A DNA stretch of 64,000 nucleotides from Linnemannia schmuckeri (Eukaryota > Mortierellomycota > Mortierellomycetes > Mortierellales > Mortierellaceae): positions 1 to 64,000 of the forward strand of contig JANATG010000016.1 of assembly GCA_029449235.1 (NCBI GenBank). The letters are read 5' to 3'. Both the position numbers and the translations under genes were made by a program. The number at the start of each line of letters is the position of its first letter. Position 1 is the first letter of the stretch. Below, piece by piece: positions 22,515-32,601 of this stretch. The notes below the pieces were generated by a model. The model searched no databases. It saw only the letters and a list, made by a program, of their open reading frames with translations, and had not been told where the DNA came from.

Positions 22515-25500
22515 CTAAATACGAAGAAAAGGAATTCTTCCCATCCTCTCCATTAATGACAATCTCCTCCTTCCCAACAAACTATCCAGCAACCGCTCAT
22601 CGGCCGCGCGTGGATCCATGGACGCTCCAGGGCAGCGCCCATTCTCATGTGTGGCTAGCGAAGCGCCACACGGGCAAAAACCATCTTGTGTGATGTAGCC
22701 GTATCCCTGACTCCAGTCACCTTGGGGACCTGTGTACTTGGAGGTCTTGTTCTTGACGGAGATGCCTTGTGTCTGCTCCCACGCGATCGTCGCGGAGCAC
22801 CGAGGCTTCCATATCAACTCCGAAGCCTGCGCCTCCAGGTAGCCAACAAACCTATGCAAAACTGTCTTGGCGATGGACTGTGGGGTTCGGAAAACCGCGG
22901 ACCATTCAGTTAACATACTCTTGGGGGTGATACCGCGAAGGAGGTCCGAGACACTCCACTTGGGGTTCTCATCACGATCGGGAGCAGGACTACCGCTGTG
23001 CACGGCTCGAGCTCCACCGATAGAAGAGAATCCTTGAACATGTTCCGCATCCGAGGGCGACTGCCAGTGTATGGGGACCGGCCTTGGCATCTGGCGTCCA
23101 TGGGCAATCGCACGATCATATTCACGCTTCCTGGCGGCGTTGTAGCTGTTTGTTGCCTGTACACCCCACCCATCAATCCTATCCATGGCCTCCTTCCAGA
23201 TCGTAGTGGTGGTTTCTGCAGCAAGGGGACAATTCCAGACATGTTTGTTGTCCTCCTCCTCAAGCTCGCATCGTCGGCACAGGCAGGTCGAATAAAGGTC
23301 CGGTTTGCGCGCTTGCATAGAGTTCAAAGTGGGCAACATGCCATGCAGCTTCTTGATGTGATGTGTACGTTGGTGAGAGTCCTTGCTGTTGCTGTAGAAT
23401 GTAAAGACGGCTCGCCTATCATGAACATGGGCCAGGGTCGATCGCCACTCCACGTCCTCGATGTCTGGGATCGCCCTCTTGACTCGCCTCTGTGCTGTCC
23501 AGGCCTGATGGTGCCGAATTGTCGTTTGTTGTTTGAGCAGTTGCCGAAGATCAATCTCCACAAGCCCACCGTAACAATATGCAAAGTTCCTAATGTCCGT
23601 CTGTTGTGCCAGATCCACCACTACGGGTACTGTGTCGCTCTGTGCAGCCTCCTTTGCCGCCTGGTCTGCAAGCTCATTCCCATGTACATTGCTATGTCCC
23701 TTTATCCACTCCACCTCAACCCCGCCTGGCCGAGTTTCCACAATCTGCCAGAGTACCGCCCAAATACCAGCGTATGTGCTCCTGAACCGCTTCCTGGGCA
23801 GAACATTCCGACGATTCTTTACTAGTAGGCGGTACTGGTCTACCACTGACTGGTTATCAAGGCGAACTATAATGTCCTGCTCCGGAGGTGTTGCCAGAAT
23901 TGCAGCTAGAAGACCCAGAAGTTCGGCCTTGGCCGAGGAGGCATGTCCGTCCGTTCGTCCTTGAATCGTGAGAGGATTGTCCTGAGAGAGGTCGACAGCT
24001 CCAAAAGCCTGAGAGACATTCTTCATTCCAGAGTTCAAAAGGGATCCGTCCGAATACAGAATGCGTGGCGTGGTGTTGTTAACCGGTGTGTCCTGTATGG
24101 CACGCATGGAAGCCGCTTCTGTTAGTGACATGCAAAGAGGTCCAATGTACAAAGTGGGTAATCCTGGTGCAGAAGGTGGTTGGACTCGATAATACTCCTG
24201 TAACGGAAAACTAGCAGTGGTGTCGAAGGTTGGTTTGTTGCAAGGCTTTGTTCCCTTAAATTGAGGTAGTGTTTCCTTCAGACGAGAGACGACAGAGCGA
24301 TGTTGCCGGCGAAGTACTTCAGAATCCTGTTTCTGTTGCAGTTTCTTGGCTTGAAGGGATTCCTGGAGATTAGAGCTTACTGCTGCCTTGACCAGCCTGG
24401 TTTCCAGGTCCGCTCGAAGATCGCTTAGGCGGCGGGTGCGGTACTCACTGATGGCCTCGGTGGCTCGGCGGCGGATCTCCACGGCAATGGTCTTGCGACG
24501 GCTGGAAAGAGACTGGCTGCGTGCTGTGGCATTGGCAGCCTCTTTATCGATTGTCAACAGCATGATGGCTAGGTCTTGTGGTCTCTTGGCAAGCTGTTTC
24601 CGATATCGAGCTCTGAGCGCGGTATACTTTGTGGAGTCCATTGTTTGTTGTCTCTTGGTATCGCTGGCAATGCGACGGATCTCGGCATTGAACTCGGCTG
24701 CGGGGCGAAGGAGACGTTCTCTGCAAGCATTGTCCAAAGTGGTGACTGCCCGTTCAAAGATAGGGTCGGTTGCATCGGGTGGGAGAGGTAAGAGAGCGTG
24801 AAGAGATGGTGGAGTGGGAGATGATGTTGGTGTGGGGAGTGCTGGTGTGTTGGGTGGAGTGTCTGTGCTTTGATAGAGGGATGCAGGTGGACCAAACTGA
24901 ACAGAGCTCGAGACTGGATCAGGGGCGACGACAAGTGGCAAGGCCGAAGGCAGTGACAATGATGGAAGTGTGGGTGAAGGCGAAGGAATAGGTGACTGAG
25001 GAGAAGAGGATAAAGATAAAGTTGGTGGAGGAAGATTGAGAGAAGGAGGTGGTGGAGGAGGGAGGAGAGGGGGAAGAGTAGAATCAAAAAGAAAAGAAGA
25101 GATTGGTGTTGAAAAAAGATCAAAAGGAGAAAAAGTAGAAAAGGAAGTAAGTGGCAACAAAGAAAGGGAGGTAAGAGAAAGGAATGTCGTAGGGGCGTCA
25201 GAGGGAGAAAAAGAAGGAGGAAGGGGTGGTGACAACGAAGGGACAAGAGAAGAAGATGGAACAAAAGAAGAGACGGAAACTGGAAGAATAGAAGAAGAAG
25301 AAGAAGAAGATGAAGAAAAGGAAGAAGACAAAGACGAAGAAGAAGAAGAAGAAGAAGAAGAAGAAGAAGAAGAAGAAGAAGAAAGAACAAGTGGTTGATC
25401 AATTATAGTAAAAGAAGAAACATCAAAAATAAAGGAAGGATCAGAAGTGAAAGGTACGCCCAAGCGGGGTACTGATTGCAACAAAGAAGATAACAAGGGA

Positions 25501-28500
25501 TCAGTTTCAATAGTCAAAGTAGAAGTAACAAATGGCTCACAAGACAAGGCAGGACCAATATCCGACTCAGCGGCAGCGGGAAAGGAAATAGAAGAAAGTG
25601 ACAAAGAAGAAGACGTCGACGAAGAAGGAAACAAAAGCGAAGCAGAAGCGTAAAAAGAATCATAAAAGGACAATGAAGAAAGAAAAGACGAAGAAGAAGA
25701 ACCGGAGCATGTCCCTTGCAGGCAACACTCCTTACCCCACGCCCTCTTATCACTCACAAAACCTGCCTTGTCAATCTCACTCCCACGCTCATCTGAGCTG
25801 TTGATTGCGCGTGTGGTTTTTGTTTTGGTCTGGGCTGCAAATGAGAATTTTCCCTTGTCTTTTTTTGCCCTTTGCTTTTTTTCGCCCAAGGATGTGTCCA
25901 GGTATAAAAACCCCCTGTTTTCGCGCTGGACCTTTTTTCCTTTTGTTTTTTCTTTATACACACCCTCGAGTCCACTCACCTCCTCACCTCCATTCCTTTT
26001 GTCATCGCTTCCTTCACCAACATCGACACCTCCACTACCCTCAGCAACATCAGATGGAGCAATGGTTGCAAAGGGAGAGGGGCATACCTGCAGGGAATCA
26101 GCAGCCTCACCACGGTCAGGTGTGGGCGCTGCGGTGACTCTGTCGTCAGCAGGAACATGGGCCAGGGAGATGATAGCCGCTTCTCTCTGTTGCCCTCGAC
26201 GACGTTCCAAGGCTCGGTTAATCAGCTTTTCATCCTCGGAGGAATCATCGTCTTCGTATTGCAGCAGAGGACTTGAGGTCGCCACTAAAGAGTCCTCCTC
26301 GACAGGCGAAGGTACCGAAGCGGCTGCTGTCGTCGCTTTACCATCATCTATTTCGATAACGACCGCAGCAGTAGTAGCAGCTGTTGGGGGTAGCGAGACG
26401 ACTTTCACCAGCTCTTTGAACCAGCGGTGGACAGGGCCTTTCAGCTTGTGCCGTGCACGGAGGTCTTGCCAGGATGCCAGGGATTGGCCATCGTCAGTCA
26501 ACACATCGTCCAAAGTGACGACTCCGTCCAGAAGGAGTTGATGGGCGATTTTAGGATACACATCCGGGGGGAGTACGAAACCGATGAATCGAGTGATGTT
26601 GACAGGGATCCCGGGCGGCTGAAAGGTGATGCCCCTTTCAACCATGAGACGACAGACATGCCCAAGGAGGTTATATCGACTGAACTGGGCACCGATGGCT
26701 GGGATAAGAAAGGGGGAGACCGTAAGACGACACTCAGCCTGATGGGCCATTGCTCGATTCGCCAACACCATTCCCAGCAGATCGTGGTCATTGAGGCGAA
26801 GGTGCGCGGTAGACACTTGCTCCTCCGTTAGGGCGTCACCGAGGTCTCGCAGGCCGTACAGCCGACGGTGAAACAAGATACTGGTTGGCGAACCATGGGG
26901 CAGACCCACCTTCTGACGGACAACGCTCGAATACTGGCCAACGATGGTCTTTATCTCGCGGGGGCTAAGGATTGTCACCGCCAACCGGTATAGAATCCGT
27001 GGCAGCAGGACGTTGTTGAAGATGTAGATGCACTGCTTGTCGGTAACAGCCTTGCGCGAAAGAATCTGACACATCTTTGACACTTCCTCCTTGACTAGCT
27101 GCCGTGTGTGAGCGCCTTTGCCATCGGCGGAGAACCACACTCCCAGGACCCTGGCAGCAGTGGCAGGAGGTAGAGCGGTCACCGTGTCCGCACCGAGCCT
27201 AATTGAGGGATCAGCACAGGTAGAGTTGACCACGATCAGTTCTGATTTTTTTGGGTTGATCTCAATACCATGCAATGCAAAGAAACTCATCGCCCTGTTT
27301 GTGATCTCTTGTAGATTAGCCTTGGATGGAGCAATCCATTGCGTGTCGTCCATGAACGCGAGGCAGGCGATCTTGAGTGGCGTGTCAGGGTGCATGAACT
27401 CGAAGGTGGGGATCTTGTGAAAGGCCCGTAGGTCGGCCCTGTTGACCATTGGGTAGCCGAGATTGGACTGCCACACCTGGGCAAGCAGGACCTCGTAGAC
27501 GATGCGCCAGAGAAGGGGACTCTCGACTCCTCCCTGATCTAGGCCACAGCGGGGGTTGTATGCTTCTGTAAGGCCATATGCGGTAATGATCCGGTTGGTC
27601 TTAGTCGCGGCGACATAGAGACACAATTCGATGAACTTGTTCGGGATCTTGAGATGTCGCAGGCCCAATTCCAACATCCCACCTCGTTGACACGACACAG
27701 AGTCGAAACACCGCCTCATATCCTGCAGCAAGACCCAGACCTCCTTCTTATACTCTCGGGCGTCCTCGAGGACCGAGTTCAGGATGTGTATCGGGTCTTT
27801 GGTCATTGTTCCTTTAAGCACCGAGAAGTTGGGTCCGCGGAATATGGAGTGACGAGACAGCACCATGGTGAGTCGATTTACCATGATGGAAAAGAAAATC
27901 TTCCTACCATGTTCCAATAGAGTGATAGGGCGCACCTCGCTAATCTTTCCCGACCACACCGGTCCTTTTGGTATGCAATAGATCACACCTTTCAACCAGT
28001 CCTCCGGCATTACCCCTTGCACAAAGCACGCCTGCACCAGGACTACAAACAATGCTTGTGCCAGAGGTCCCAGTCGTTTCAAGAGGTCTCCAGACACCTT
28101 CGAATGGCCGGGTGCCTTACCCAATGGTGCCGCCGCTATCGCTGCACAAACTTCCTCGTAATCCGGCACCACCATCACCGAGTCGTACCACTCTGAGCAA
28201 ACATCCTCCCTCGGTTGGTAAGCAGCCCTCCATTCATCACTCAAAGGTTGCGTTGGTCGTTCCTTGTGGAATGTATCGCAAAAATATTGACGTACTCGTG
28301 CTTTGATCTCGTCGGGGTCGTCAATAACATAGGTGACAGGAGGTCCGTTCCGTGCGGCACCAGGATTGACAGGATCAGCTTCAACAACAAGGTGGTCAAG
28401 ATTTACGCGTCCCTCTGAGATGTCAAGGATGCCGCGGATCGTCTGCCTTGTATGCGTCTGGAATCGAAGGTCGCGATTCTCAATGTGGGTATTGATAATA

Positions 28501-29945
28501 TCCTGTTTGTTGGCAGCATAGTATTCCTGATGGTCCAGTCTCCCCTGTCGCCAAGGCCTTTGCACCTCCCTGATCCATCCATCCCATGCCATGGTCGATG
28601 CCTCCATGTCCGGAACGCTGCTCAGCCCCAGTTGTGGTCCGTTTGCTCGATGCCAGTCGACAAACCGTCTGTGTACGCTCTCCTTGGTCACCCCTTCGGG
28701 CAGCTGCTGTAGAATGAACACTGTGCGGGCGGACGAGATTATACCGCCAAGTTCCTGGATCTTGATAAGAAGAAGCCCTTCGCCTTCAGGAGGGGGGGGA
28801 CGGCCACCAGTGCGCGCGCTAGGGAGGTGTGCGAACGCAGATGATATGATGGTTTCACGGAGCAGCTCCCAAGCCGCATTCAAAGGAAACCCCCGCAAGT
28901 CATCCTCTGAAAACGGTTTCATTGTCGGTCCGGGGCGGAAAGCGGCAGGGAATTGAGGGACGTCTTCCAGGCGGCCGTAGACGTCAAGACAACGATCGAC
29001 CTGCTCCGTAAAGGACTCCCAAGCCTCATTGTCTGCATCTTCCAGTAGGAGCTTCTTGTCTTTTGGCCGCTGTGCGGCCAGATTTGCTTGGTTTGCAGGC
29101 CGGATAAGCGAGTGGAGATCGAACGTTGCCAGGAACATGGAGTGGTCGCTGCTTTCGAACTCGTCGGGCTCATGGATGTTGGTGTGGAGCAGGTACGACG
29201 CCAGACCTGAAGATGCCCAAATCAAATCTATACGGCTTGTGTCTATTTGATCTGAACGATGAAATGTAAACAGAGGAGTAGTAGGGTGCAAGGAACGGAA
29301 AGTATCAACAAAACAACGTCCCAACAACCATGGATACAAGCTTAGCTCTGGGGTTGAGGTCGTTCTGGTAGCGGAGTTGCGATCAATAGCAGGATTGACA
29401 ACGCCATTGAAGTCGCCCATCAGCAGAACATGAGCGCCATTTGCTCTATGTTTGTCGATATGAGTGGTAACCCAGTAGTGGAGTTGTTGAAAATCTGAGG
29501 CGTATGTGTTGGAGCCTTTGGGAGGAAAATAGCAGTTGATGACTGCCAGCTGGAAGCCGTGTTTGAAACCGAACAGGGCTCCAATGCCACGTCCATTCTG
29601 ATCGGAGAATGTTGTTGTCAGGTATGTTGCCCATGTTTTGTGGATGAGGATGCCTACGCCCTTTCCATTGAAGTGTGTTGTAGTATGGTTCCAGAGACCG
29701 GTATAAAGGTTGCTGCATCGACGGTGAAGAAGGTGTTTGTTTTTATCGGCTTGAATTTTTGTTTCCTGCACGCCAAGAATACTAATATTGAGTTGATTGG
29801 CGCGTTGCGTTAAATAATTGAAATAGTTGTCCCTGTTGCCGCCGCGGACGTTGAACGTTGCCACTGTAAAAGTGTGGAAAGGGTCGTGAAAAGTGCTGGG
29901 GTCGAAACGTCCAGGAATGTATGTTGGTGTTGGTGTGTTTGACAT
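22515..29945 (-). CDS. LINE ORF2: endonuclease, reverse transcriptase, RNase H
   Basis: 2476 residues, no stop. APE-type endonuclease at about 25-275 (ATFNVRGGN, GVQETKI, catalytic SSDHS near 262). Reverse transcriptase at about 640-920 with motif A QDMRRCFD, motif B GLDQGGVESPL and motif C FMDD (864-867; Met where many LINEs have Ala). About 1000 residues separate RT from RNase H. The middle (about 1300-1750) is very Ser- and Pro-rich, with a serine run of about 20 at 1500-1540, followed by a charged coiled section. RNase H at about 1960-2090 has YSDGS (Asp1966), KAELLGL, RLDNQSV and ELADQAAKE. A Cys/His finger CLCRRC..H....C sits at about 2221-2240, and a second Cys/His cluster near the C-terminus. 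The start ATG shares one base with the ORF1 stop (TAATG). It copies the element RNA into DNA at the nicked target. Confidence 0.95.
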   Translation of the reverse strand: MSNTPTPTYIPGRFDPSTFHDPFHTFTVATFNVRGGNRDNYFNYLTQRANQLNISILGVQETKIQADKNKHLLHRRCSNLYTGLWNHTTTHFNGKGVGILIHKTWATYLTTTFSDQNGRGIGALFGFKHGFQLAVINCYFPPKGSNTYASDFQQLHYWVTTHIDKHRANGAHVLLMGDFNGVVNPAIDRNSATRTTSTPELSLYPWLLGRCFVDTFRSLHPTTPLFTFHRSDQIDTSRIDLIWASSGLASYLLHTNIHEPDEFESSDHSMFLATFDLHSLIRPANQANLAAQRPKDKKLLLEDADNEAWESFTEQVDRCLDVYGRLEDVPQFPAAFRPGPTMKPFSEDDLRGFPLNAAWELLRETIISSAFAHLPSARTGGRPPPPEGEGLLLIKIQELGGIISSARTVFILQQLPEGVTKESVHRRFVDWHRANGPQLGLSSVPDMEASTMAWDGWIREVQRPWRQGRLDHQEYYAANKQDIINTHIENRDLRFQTHTRQTIRGILDISEGRVNLDHLVVEADPVNPGAARNGPPVTYVIDDPDEIKARVRQYFCDTFHKERPTQPLSDEWRAAYQPREDVCSEWYDSVMVVPDYEEVCAAIAAAPLGKAPGHSKVSGDLLKRLGPLAQALFVVLVQACFVQGVMPEDWLKGVIYCIPKGPVWSGKISEVRPITLLEHGRKIFFSIMVNRLTMVLSRHSIFRGPNFSVLKGTMTKDPIHILNSVLEDAREYKKEVWVLLQDMRRCFDSVSCQRGGMLELGLRHLKIPNKFIELCLYVAATKTNRIITAYGLTEAYNPRCGLDQGGVESPLLWRIVYEVLLAQVWQSNLGYPMVNRADLRAFHKIPTFEFMHPDTPLKIACLAFMDDTQWIAPSKANLQEITNRAMSFFALHGIEINPKKSELIVVNSTCADPSIRLGADTVTALPPATAARVLGVWFSADGKGAHTRQLVKEEVSKMCQILSRKAVTDKQCIYIFNNVLLPRILYRLAVTILSPREIKTIVGQYSSVVRQKVGLPHGSPTSILFHRRLYGLRDLGDALTEEQVSTAHLRLNDHDLLGMVLANRAMAHQAECRLTVSPFLIPAIGAQFSRYNLLGHVCRLMVERGITFQPPGIPVNITRFIGFVLPPDVYPKIAHQLLLDGVVTLDDVLTDDGQSLASWQDLRARHKLKGPVHRWFKELVKVVSLPPTAATTAAVVIEIDDGKATTAAASVPSPVEEDSLVATSSPLLQYEDDDSSEDEKLINRALERRRGQQREAAIISLAHVPADDRVTAAPTPDRGEAADSLQVCPSPFATIAPSDVAEGSGGVDVGEGSDDKRNGGEEVSGLEGVYKEKTKGKKVQRENRGFLYLDTSLGEKKQRAKKDKGKFSFAAQTKTKTTRAINSSDERGSEIDKAGFVSDKRAWGKECCLQGTCSGSSSSSFLSSLSFYDSFYASASLLFPSSSTSSSLSLSSISFPAAAESDIGPALSCEPFVTSTLTIETDPLLSSLLQSVPRLGVPFTSDPSFIFDVSSFTIIDQPLVLSSSSSSSSSSSSSSSSSLSSSFSSSSSSSSSILPVSVSSFVPSSSLVPSLSPPLPPSFSPSDAPTTFLSLTSLSLLPLTSFSTFSPFDLFSTPISSFLFDSTLPPLLPPPPPPSLNLPPPTLSLSSSPQSPIPSPSPTLPSLSLPSALPLVVAPDPVSSSVQFGPPASLYQSTDTPPNTPALPTPTSSPTPPSLHALLPLPPDATDPIFERAVTTLDNACRERLLRPAAEFNAEIRRIASDTKRQQTMDSTKYTALRARYRKQLAKRPQDLAIMLLTIDKEAANATARSQSLSSRRKTIAVEIRRRATEAISEYRTRRLSDLRADLETRLVKAAVSSNLQESLQAKKLQQKQDSEVLRRQHRSVVSRLKETLPQFKGTKPCNKPTFDTTASFPLQEYYRVQPPSAPGLPTLYIGPLCMSLTEAASMRAIQDTPVNNTTPRILYSDGSLLNSGMKNVSQAFGAVDLSQDNPLTIQGRTDGHASSAKAELLGLLAAILATPPEQDIIVRLDNQSVVDQYRLLVKNRRNVLPRKRFRSTYAGIWAVLWQIVETRPGGVEVEWIKGHSNVHGNELADQAAKEAAQSDTVPVVVDLAQQTDIRNFAYCYGGLVEIDLRQLLKQQTTIRHHQAWTAQRRVKRAIPDIEDVEWRSTLAHVHDRRAVFTFYSNSKDSHQRTHHIKKLHGMLPTLNSMQARKPDLYSTCLCRRCELEEEDNKHVWNCPLAAETTTTIWKEAMDRIDGWGVQATNSYNAARKREYDRAIAHGRQMPRPVPIHWQSPSDAEHVQGFSSIGGARAVHSGSPAPDRDENPKWSVSDLLRGITPKSMLTEWSAVFRTPQSIAKTVLHRFVGYLEAQASELIWKPRCSATIAWEQTQGISVKNKTSKYTGPQGDWSQGYGYITQDGFCPCGASLATHENGRCPGASMDPRAADERLLDSLLGRRRLSLMERMGRIPFLRI

Positions 29946-32230
29946 TACAGCTCCTGGTCGCTTTGGGAGTCCTGGGTGTTGTCGTCAGTGTTGGTGCCGG
30001 CATTGTGGTGGATATGTGGTGTTGCGCTGCCATAGTGCTCAACTTCTCCATACTCGGCAACCTCCTGTGTATTAAGGGCAGCAAAGTTGTTGTTTGGGCT
30101 GTATACTTGCCGAGCAGTGTTTTGAGCTCCTATCATCTGTTGGAAACGTAAAAAGGACGCCTCTTGTTGTGCAAGTCGTGCTTCGAGTTGCTGAATTTGG
30201 GCCTGCAAAGCAGTGTTGGTTGTTGTCAAGGCGTTGTTGGCCTCCTCGAGGATGTTGATGCGTTGTTGATTGAGCTGATGGTATGGCGTTGGTACGTCAG
30301 AAGCGGCCTCCTGTTGATTACGCCCCGGGACTGCCTTGCCTTTATGGTCCTGTGGGGTTTTGTGTCTTCTAGTGAGTTCGCTCTCGCCTCGCTCCACCCC
30401 ATGTTTTGCGTTAACAATTTCACCAGTTGAATGGACGCGTTGGTTGAGGACACAGTAAGGTGCCGGTCCTGCGGGTGGTGTGTTCGGTCGCCTCTGCACT
30501 CCCGAGGTTGTTACTTCCTGCGGGCTATGAGGGGAAGCAGCTGGAGACTGTGTTGGTGGGAGAGAATCGGGGACGAATTCTTGGGTAGGTGCTTCTGGAA
30601 GCTCGATGTCTTCCTTTTCCATTGCCGAGGTTGATGTTGATGTTCCATGGATGTTGATAGGCTGTGATTCCGTCCCTTTGAGCCACGTTTTGAGCTGGTC
30701 GAACCCTGCCTGCAATGCGGTACGAATCTCAGCACGCATATTGTCGCGGATGTTGGCAAGCTCGTCCTTCTGCTGTTGTTTCATTTTGGCCACTTGATCG
30801 TCAAAGTACTTTATCCAGTCCATAGGAATGTTTAAAGGGGCACTTGAAGCGTTTGCAACCGCAGAACGTGCCGCAGAACGTGCCGCAGGTGTGATAGACG
30901 TGGCAGCAGCGGGGGTTATGCCTGGAGAAGTATCAACACAAGCCTGGGGGGTGGGTGTGCCGATGATAATTGGGTTGGATGCGACTGAACCTCGGTTTCT
31001 GACCGTACCTGCGACGGACGAGTAACTCTTGGTCGGGGATGTGCGAGCCGACGACGACAGCTTTTTTGCAGGCGTAGGAGTGCCGGTATTGGGAACCTGG
31101 GTGAATGGGCGAGTGCCTGAGGATTGGGATTGAGTACGGGCCTTGATAGTGCTGATATTGGAACGGCGTTCGACGGAGGCTGAGATGTTGACCGACTTGA
31201 CTGGGCACTCATTGACAAAGTGGGCCGGATCTCCACAATGACGGCAAGTTGGTTGACTACTTGGAACCCAGCATGTTTTGTGGTTGCCAATTTTGACTGG
31301 TACTTTTATCGCGGTTTGCTGTTGATCAGCAGTTGCGAACAAAATAAATGCCTCGGGTTGACGTTTGTTGCTATAGATGTTACGGGGCATTACAATGGAA
31401 TGGAATGGGATGGCAGCTGCGTTGGGGTCCTCGGGGTCCGGGTGTGCAAAGAGACGTGCAATCTCGACGGGATTGATGCCAATAGGCAAGTGAGCAAGCT
31501 TCATGGTGAGGAGATTGTTATGATGGACAGGCTGGTTTCCCAACCAGGTCACCGTGGCAATGTCGTCTCGCACCTGCATGTATGTTGTGTGTTGGGCTTT
31601 AAGCGTCTCGATGGTTGTGGCAGACACATAAATAACCGTAGCAGTGATCATAGTAGCCTTGGCATTGAATGATGTACGGACTGATTCGATCGCTCCATAC
31701 TTGCTCAATGCAGCTTCAATCTGGTCAGCTGTTGTGTCGAATGAGAGGGACATGATTTTGAGCATGCGCCCTTGTTGTGCAGCCTGGGCTTCAGGGGTGT
31801 AGATTGCAAAACGAGTGACGTTGCCTGTGTTGTCCTTGCTTCCATGCTTGCAAGCAGCTTCCGCTTCGTGCAATGTATAAACCTGGAAGATGAGGAACTT
31901 CTCCTGGGCCCCGGTGGCGGAGGGCAGAGTTTCGATGGCAAATGATTTGGGCTTGACGGTGGCCACCTTTTTAAGGGTGCCGATGGTCCAGTTGGCCATC
32001 GCAGTCAGGGAAGCGCCGTCATCAAAGCAAGAGACAGGGAATTGAAGCCAGTAGGTTGTCTTGGAGCGGGTGACAACCACAAACTCTGGTTCAATCCCAG
32101 CCTGGGCAGCAGCGACAGAGTTGTCGAACTCCTGAGTCGAAAGCTCTGGGGATGCTACTTCAATACCGTCCATGTTCCTTTCCTCGTTAGGATCGGGATG
32201 GTACGGCACAGGGCCGTGGTTGTTGGGCAT
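29945..32230 (-). CDS. LINE ORF1: RNA-binding gag-like protein
   Basis: 761 residues. Two RRM-like segments (about 150-235, GRMLKIMSLSFDTTADQIEA; and 240-325, MKLAHLPIGINPVEIARLF) are followed by a CCHC zinc knuckle C-X2-C-X4-H-X4-C at 329-342 (CRHCGDPAHFVNEC). A Ser/Thr/Pro-rich central part and a C-terminal coiled coil (about 655-705, LEEANNALTTTNTALQAQIQ) follow. Such proteins coat the LINE RNA and form the ribonucleoprotein with ORF2. The stop TAA overlaps the ORF2 ATG by one base, so ORF2 is probably made by termination-reinitiation. Confidence 0.9.
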   Translation of the reverse strand: MPNNHGPVPYHPDPNEERNMDGIEVASPELSTQEFDNSVAAAQAGIEPEFVVVTRSKTTYWLQFPVSCFDDGASLTAMANWTIGTLKKVATVKPKSFAIETLPSATGAQEKFLIFQVYTLHEAEAACKHGSKDNTGNVTRFAIYTPEAQAAQQGRMLKIMSLSFDTTADQIEAALSKYGAIESVRTSFNAKATMITATVIYVSATTIETLKAQHTTYMQVRDDIATVTWLGNQPVHHNNLLTMKLAHLPIGINPVEIARLFAHPDPEDPNAAAIPFHSIVMPRNIYSNKRQPEAFILFATADQQQTAIKVPVKIGNHKTCWVPSSQPTCRHCGDPAHFVNECPVKSVNISASVERRSNISTIKARTQSQSSGTRPFTQVPNTGTPTPAKKLSSSARTSPTKSYSSVAGTVRNRGSVASNPIIIGTPTPQACVDTSPGITPAAATSITPAARSAARSAVANASSAPLNIPMDWIKYFDDQVAKMKQQQKDELANIRDNMRAEIRTALQAGFDQLKTWLKGTESQPINIHGTSTSTSAMEKEDIELPEAPTQEFVPDSLPPTQSPAASPHSPQEVTTSGVQRRPNTPPAGPAPYCVLNQRVHSTGEIVNAKHGVERGESELTRRHKTPQDHKGKAVPGRNQQEAASDVPTPYHQLNQQRINILEEANNALTTTNTALQAQIQQLEARLAQQEASFLRFQQMIGAQNTARQVYSPNNNFAALNTQEVAEYGEVEHYGSATPHIHHNAGTNTDDNTQDSQSDQEL

Positions 32231-32410
32231 TGCAAAGAGGATAAGAATGTTTTTTGGGTTTTTTCAAGAATGGGTGTAGGTATAGAGGACAAAATTTGGT
32301 GTATAAAAGCAGAAAATAAAGGAGAATAAGAATTTCTCAAGCAACCGGGTTGGAGACTCGAGGAACAGGGGTAAAACTACGAAAAACGGTTTAGAGCTTG
32401 TGTCACGCTT

Positions 32411-32424
32411 ATTTAGACCGAAAT
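32411..32424. repeat. LINE target-site duplication, right copy
   Basis: ATTTAGACCGAAAT, identical to 22312-22325, at the 5' end of the minus-strand LINE. Confidence 0.9.
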
Positions 32425-32520
32425 AGGACAGTGAAAATTGGTGGCGTGTTGGTGGCGTGAAAAGAGAAAGCATGTAAATAAAAGAGGGTGAATTTACGAC
32501 ACTCGACAAGCAGTAAGCAA

Positions 32521-32594
32521 GTTTGTATGGTGTAGTTGGTTATCACGTCTGTCTAACACACAGACGGTCCTCGGTTCAAGTCCGAGTACAAACA
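32521..32594 (+). tRNA. tRNA-Val (anticodon AAC)
   Basis: Perfect 7-bp acceptor stem GTTTGTA/TACAAAC, with discriminator A at 32594. D-arm TGGTGTAGTTGGTTATCAC (A box), anticodon stem TCTGT/ACAGA with loop CTAACAC giving anticodon AAC, and T-arm with GGTTCAAGTCC (B box). No intron. A TTTT run about 12 bases downstream can end Pol III transcription; a DNA transposon is inserted there, but its duplicated target keeps the T-run. A LINE lies about 96 bp upstream. Confidence 0.95.
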
Positions 32595-32601
32595 TTTCAT
32601 T

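Larger units (their letters stand above)
22326..32410 (-). mobile_element. Full-length two-ORF LINE (non-LTR retrotransposon)
   Basis: Transcribed right to left. 5' UTR 32231-32410, ORF1 (761 aa), ORF2 (2476 aa), short 3' UTR 22326-22514 ending in an A-rich tail (read as T at 22326-22345). The 14-bp sequence ATTTAGACCGAAAT directly flanks both sides (22312-22325 and 32411-32424), a clean target-site duplication of target-primed reverse transcription. APE endonuclease, reverse transcriptase and RNase H are all in frame, so the element looks intact and recent. APE plus RNase H places it in the I/L1-like group of LINEs; the exact clade would need a tree. It lies about 96 bp upstream of a tRNA-Val gene. 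Confidence 0.93.

Noticed and set aside
25036..25398. Plus-strand Glu-rich open frame
   Set aside because: It is the complement of the Ser-rich part of LINE ORF2.
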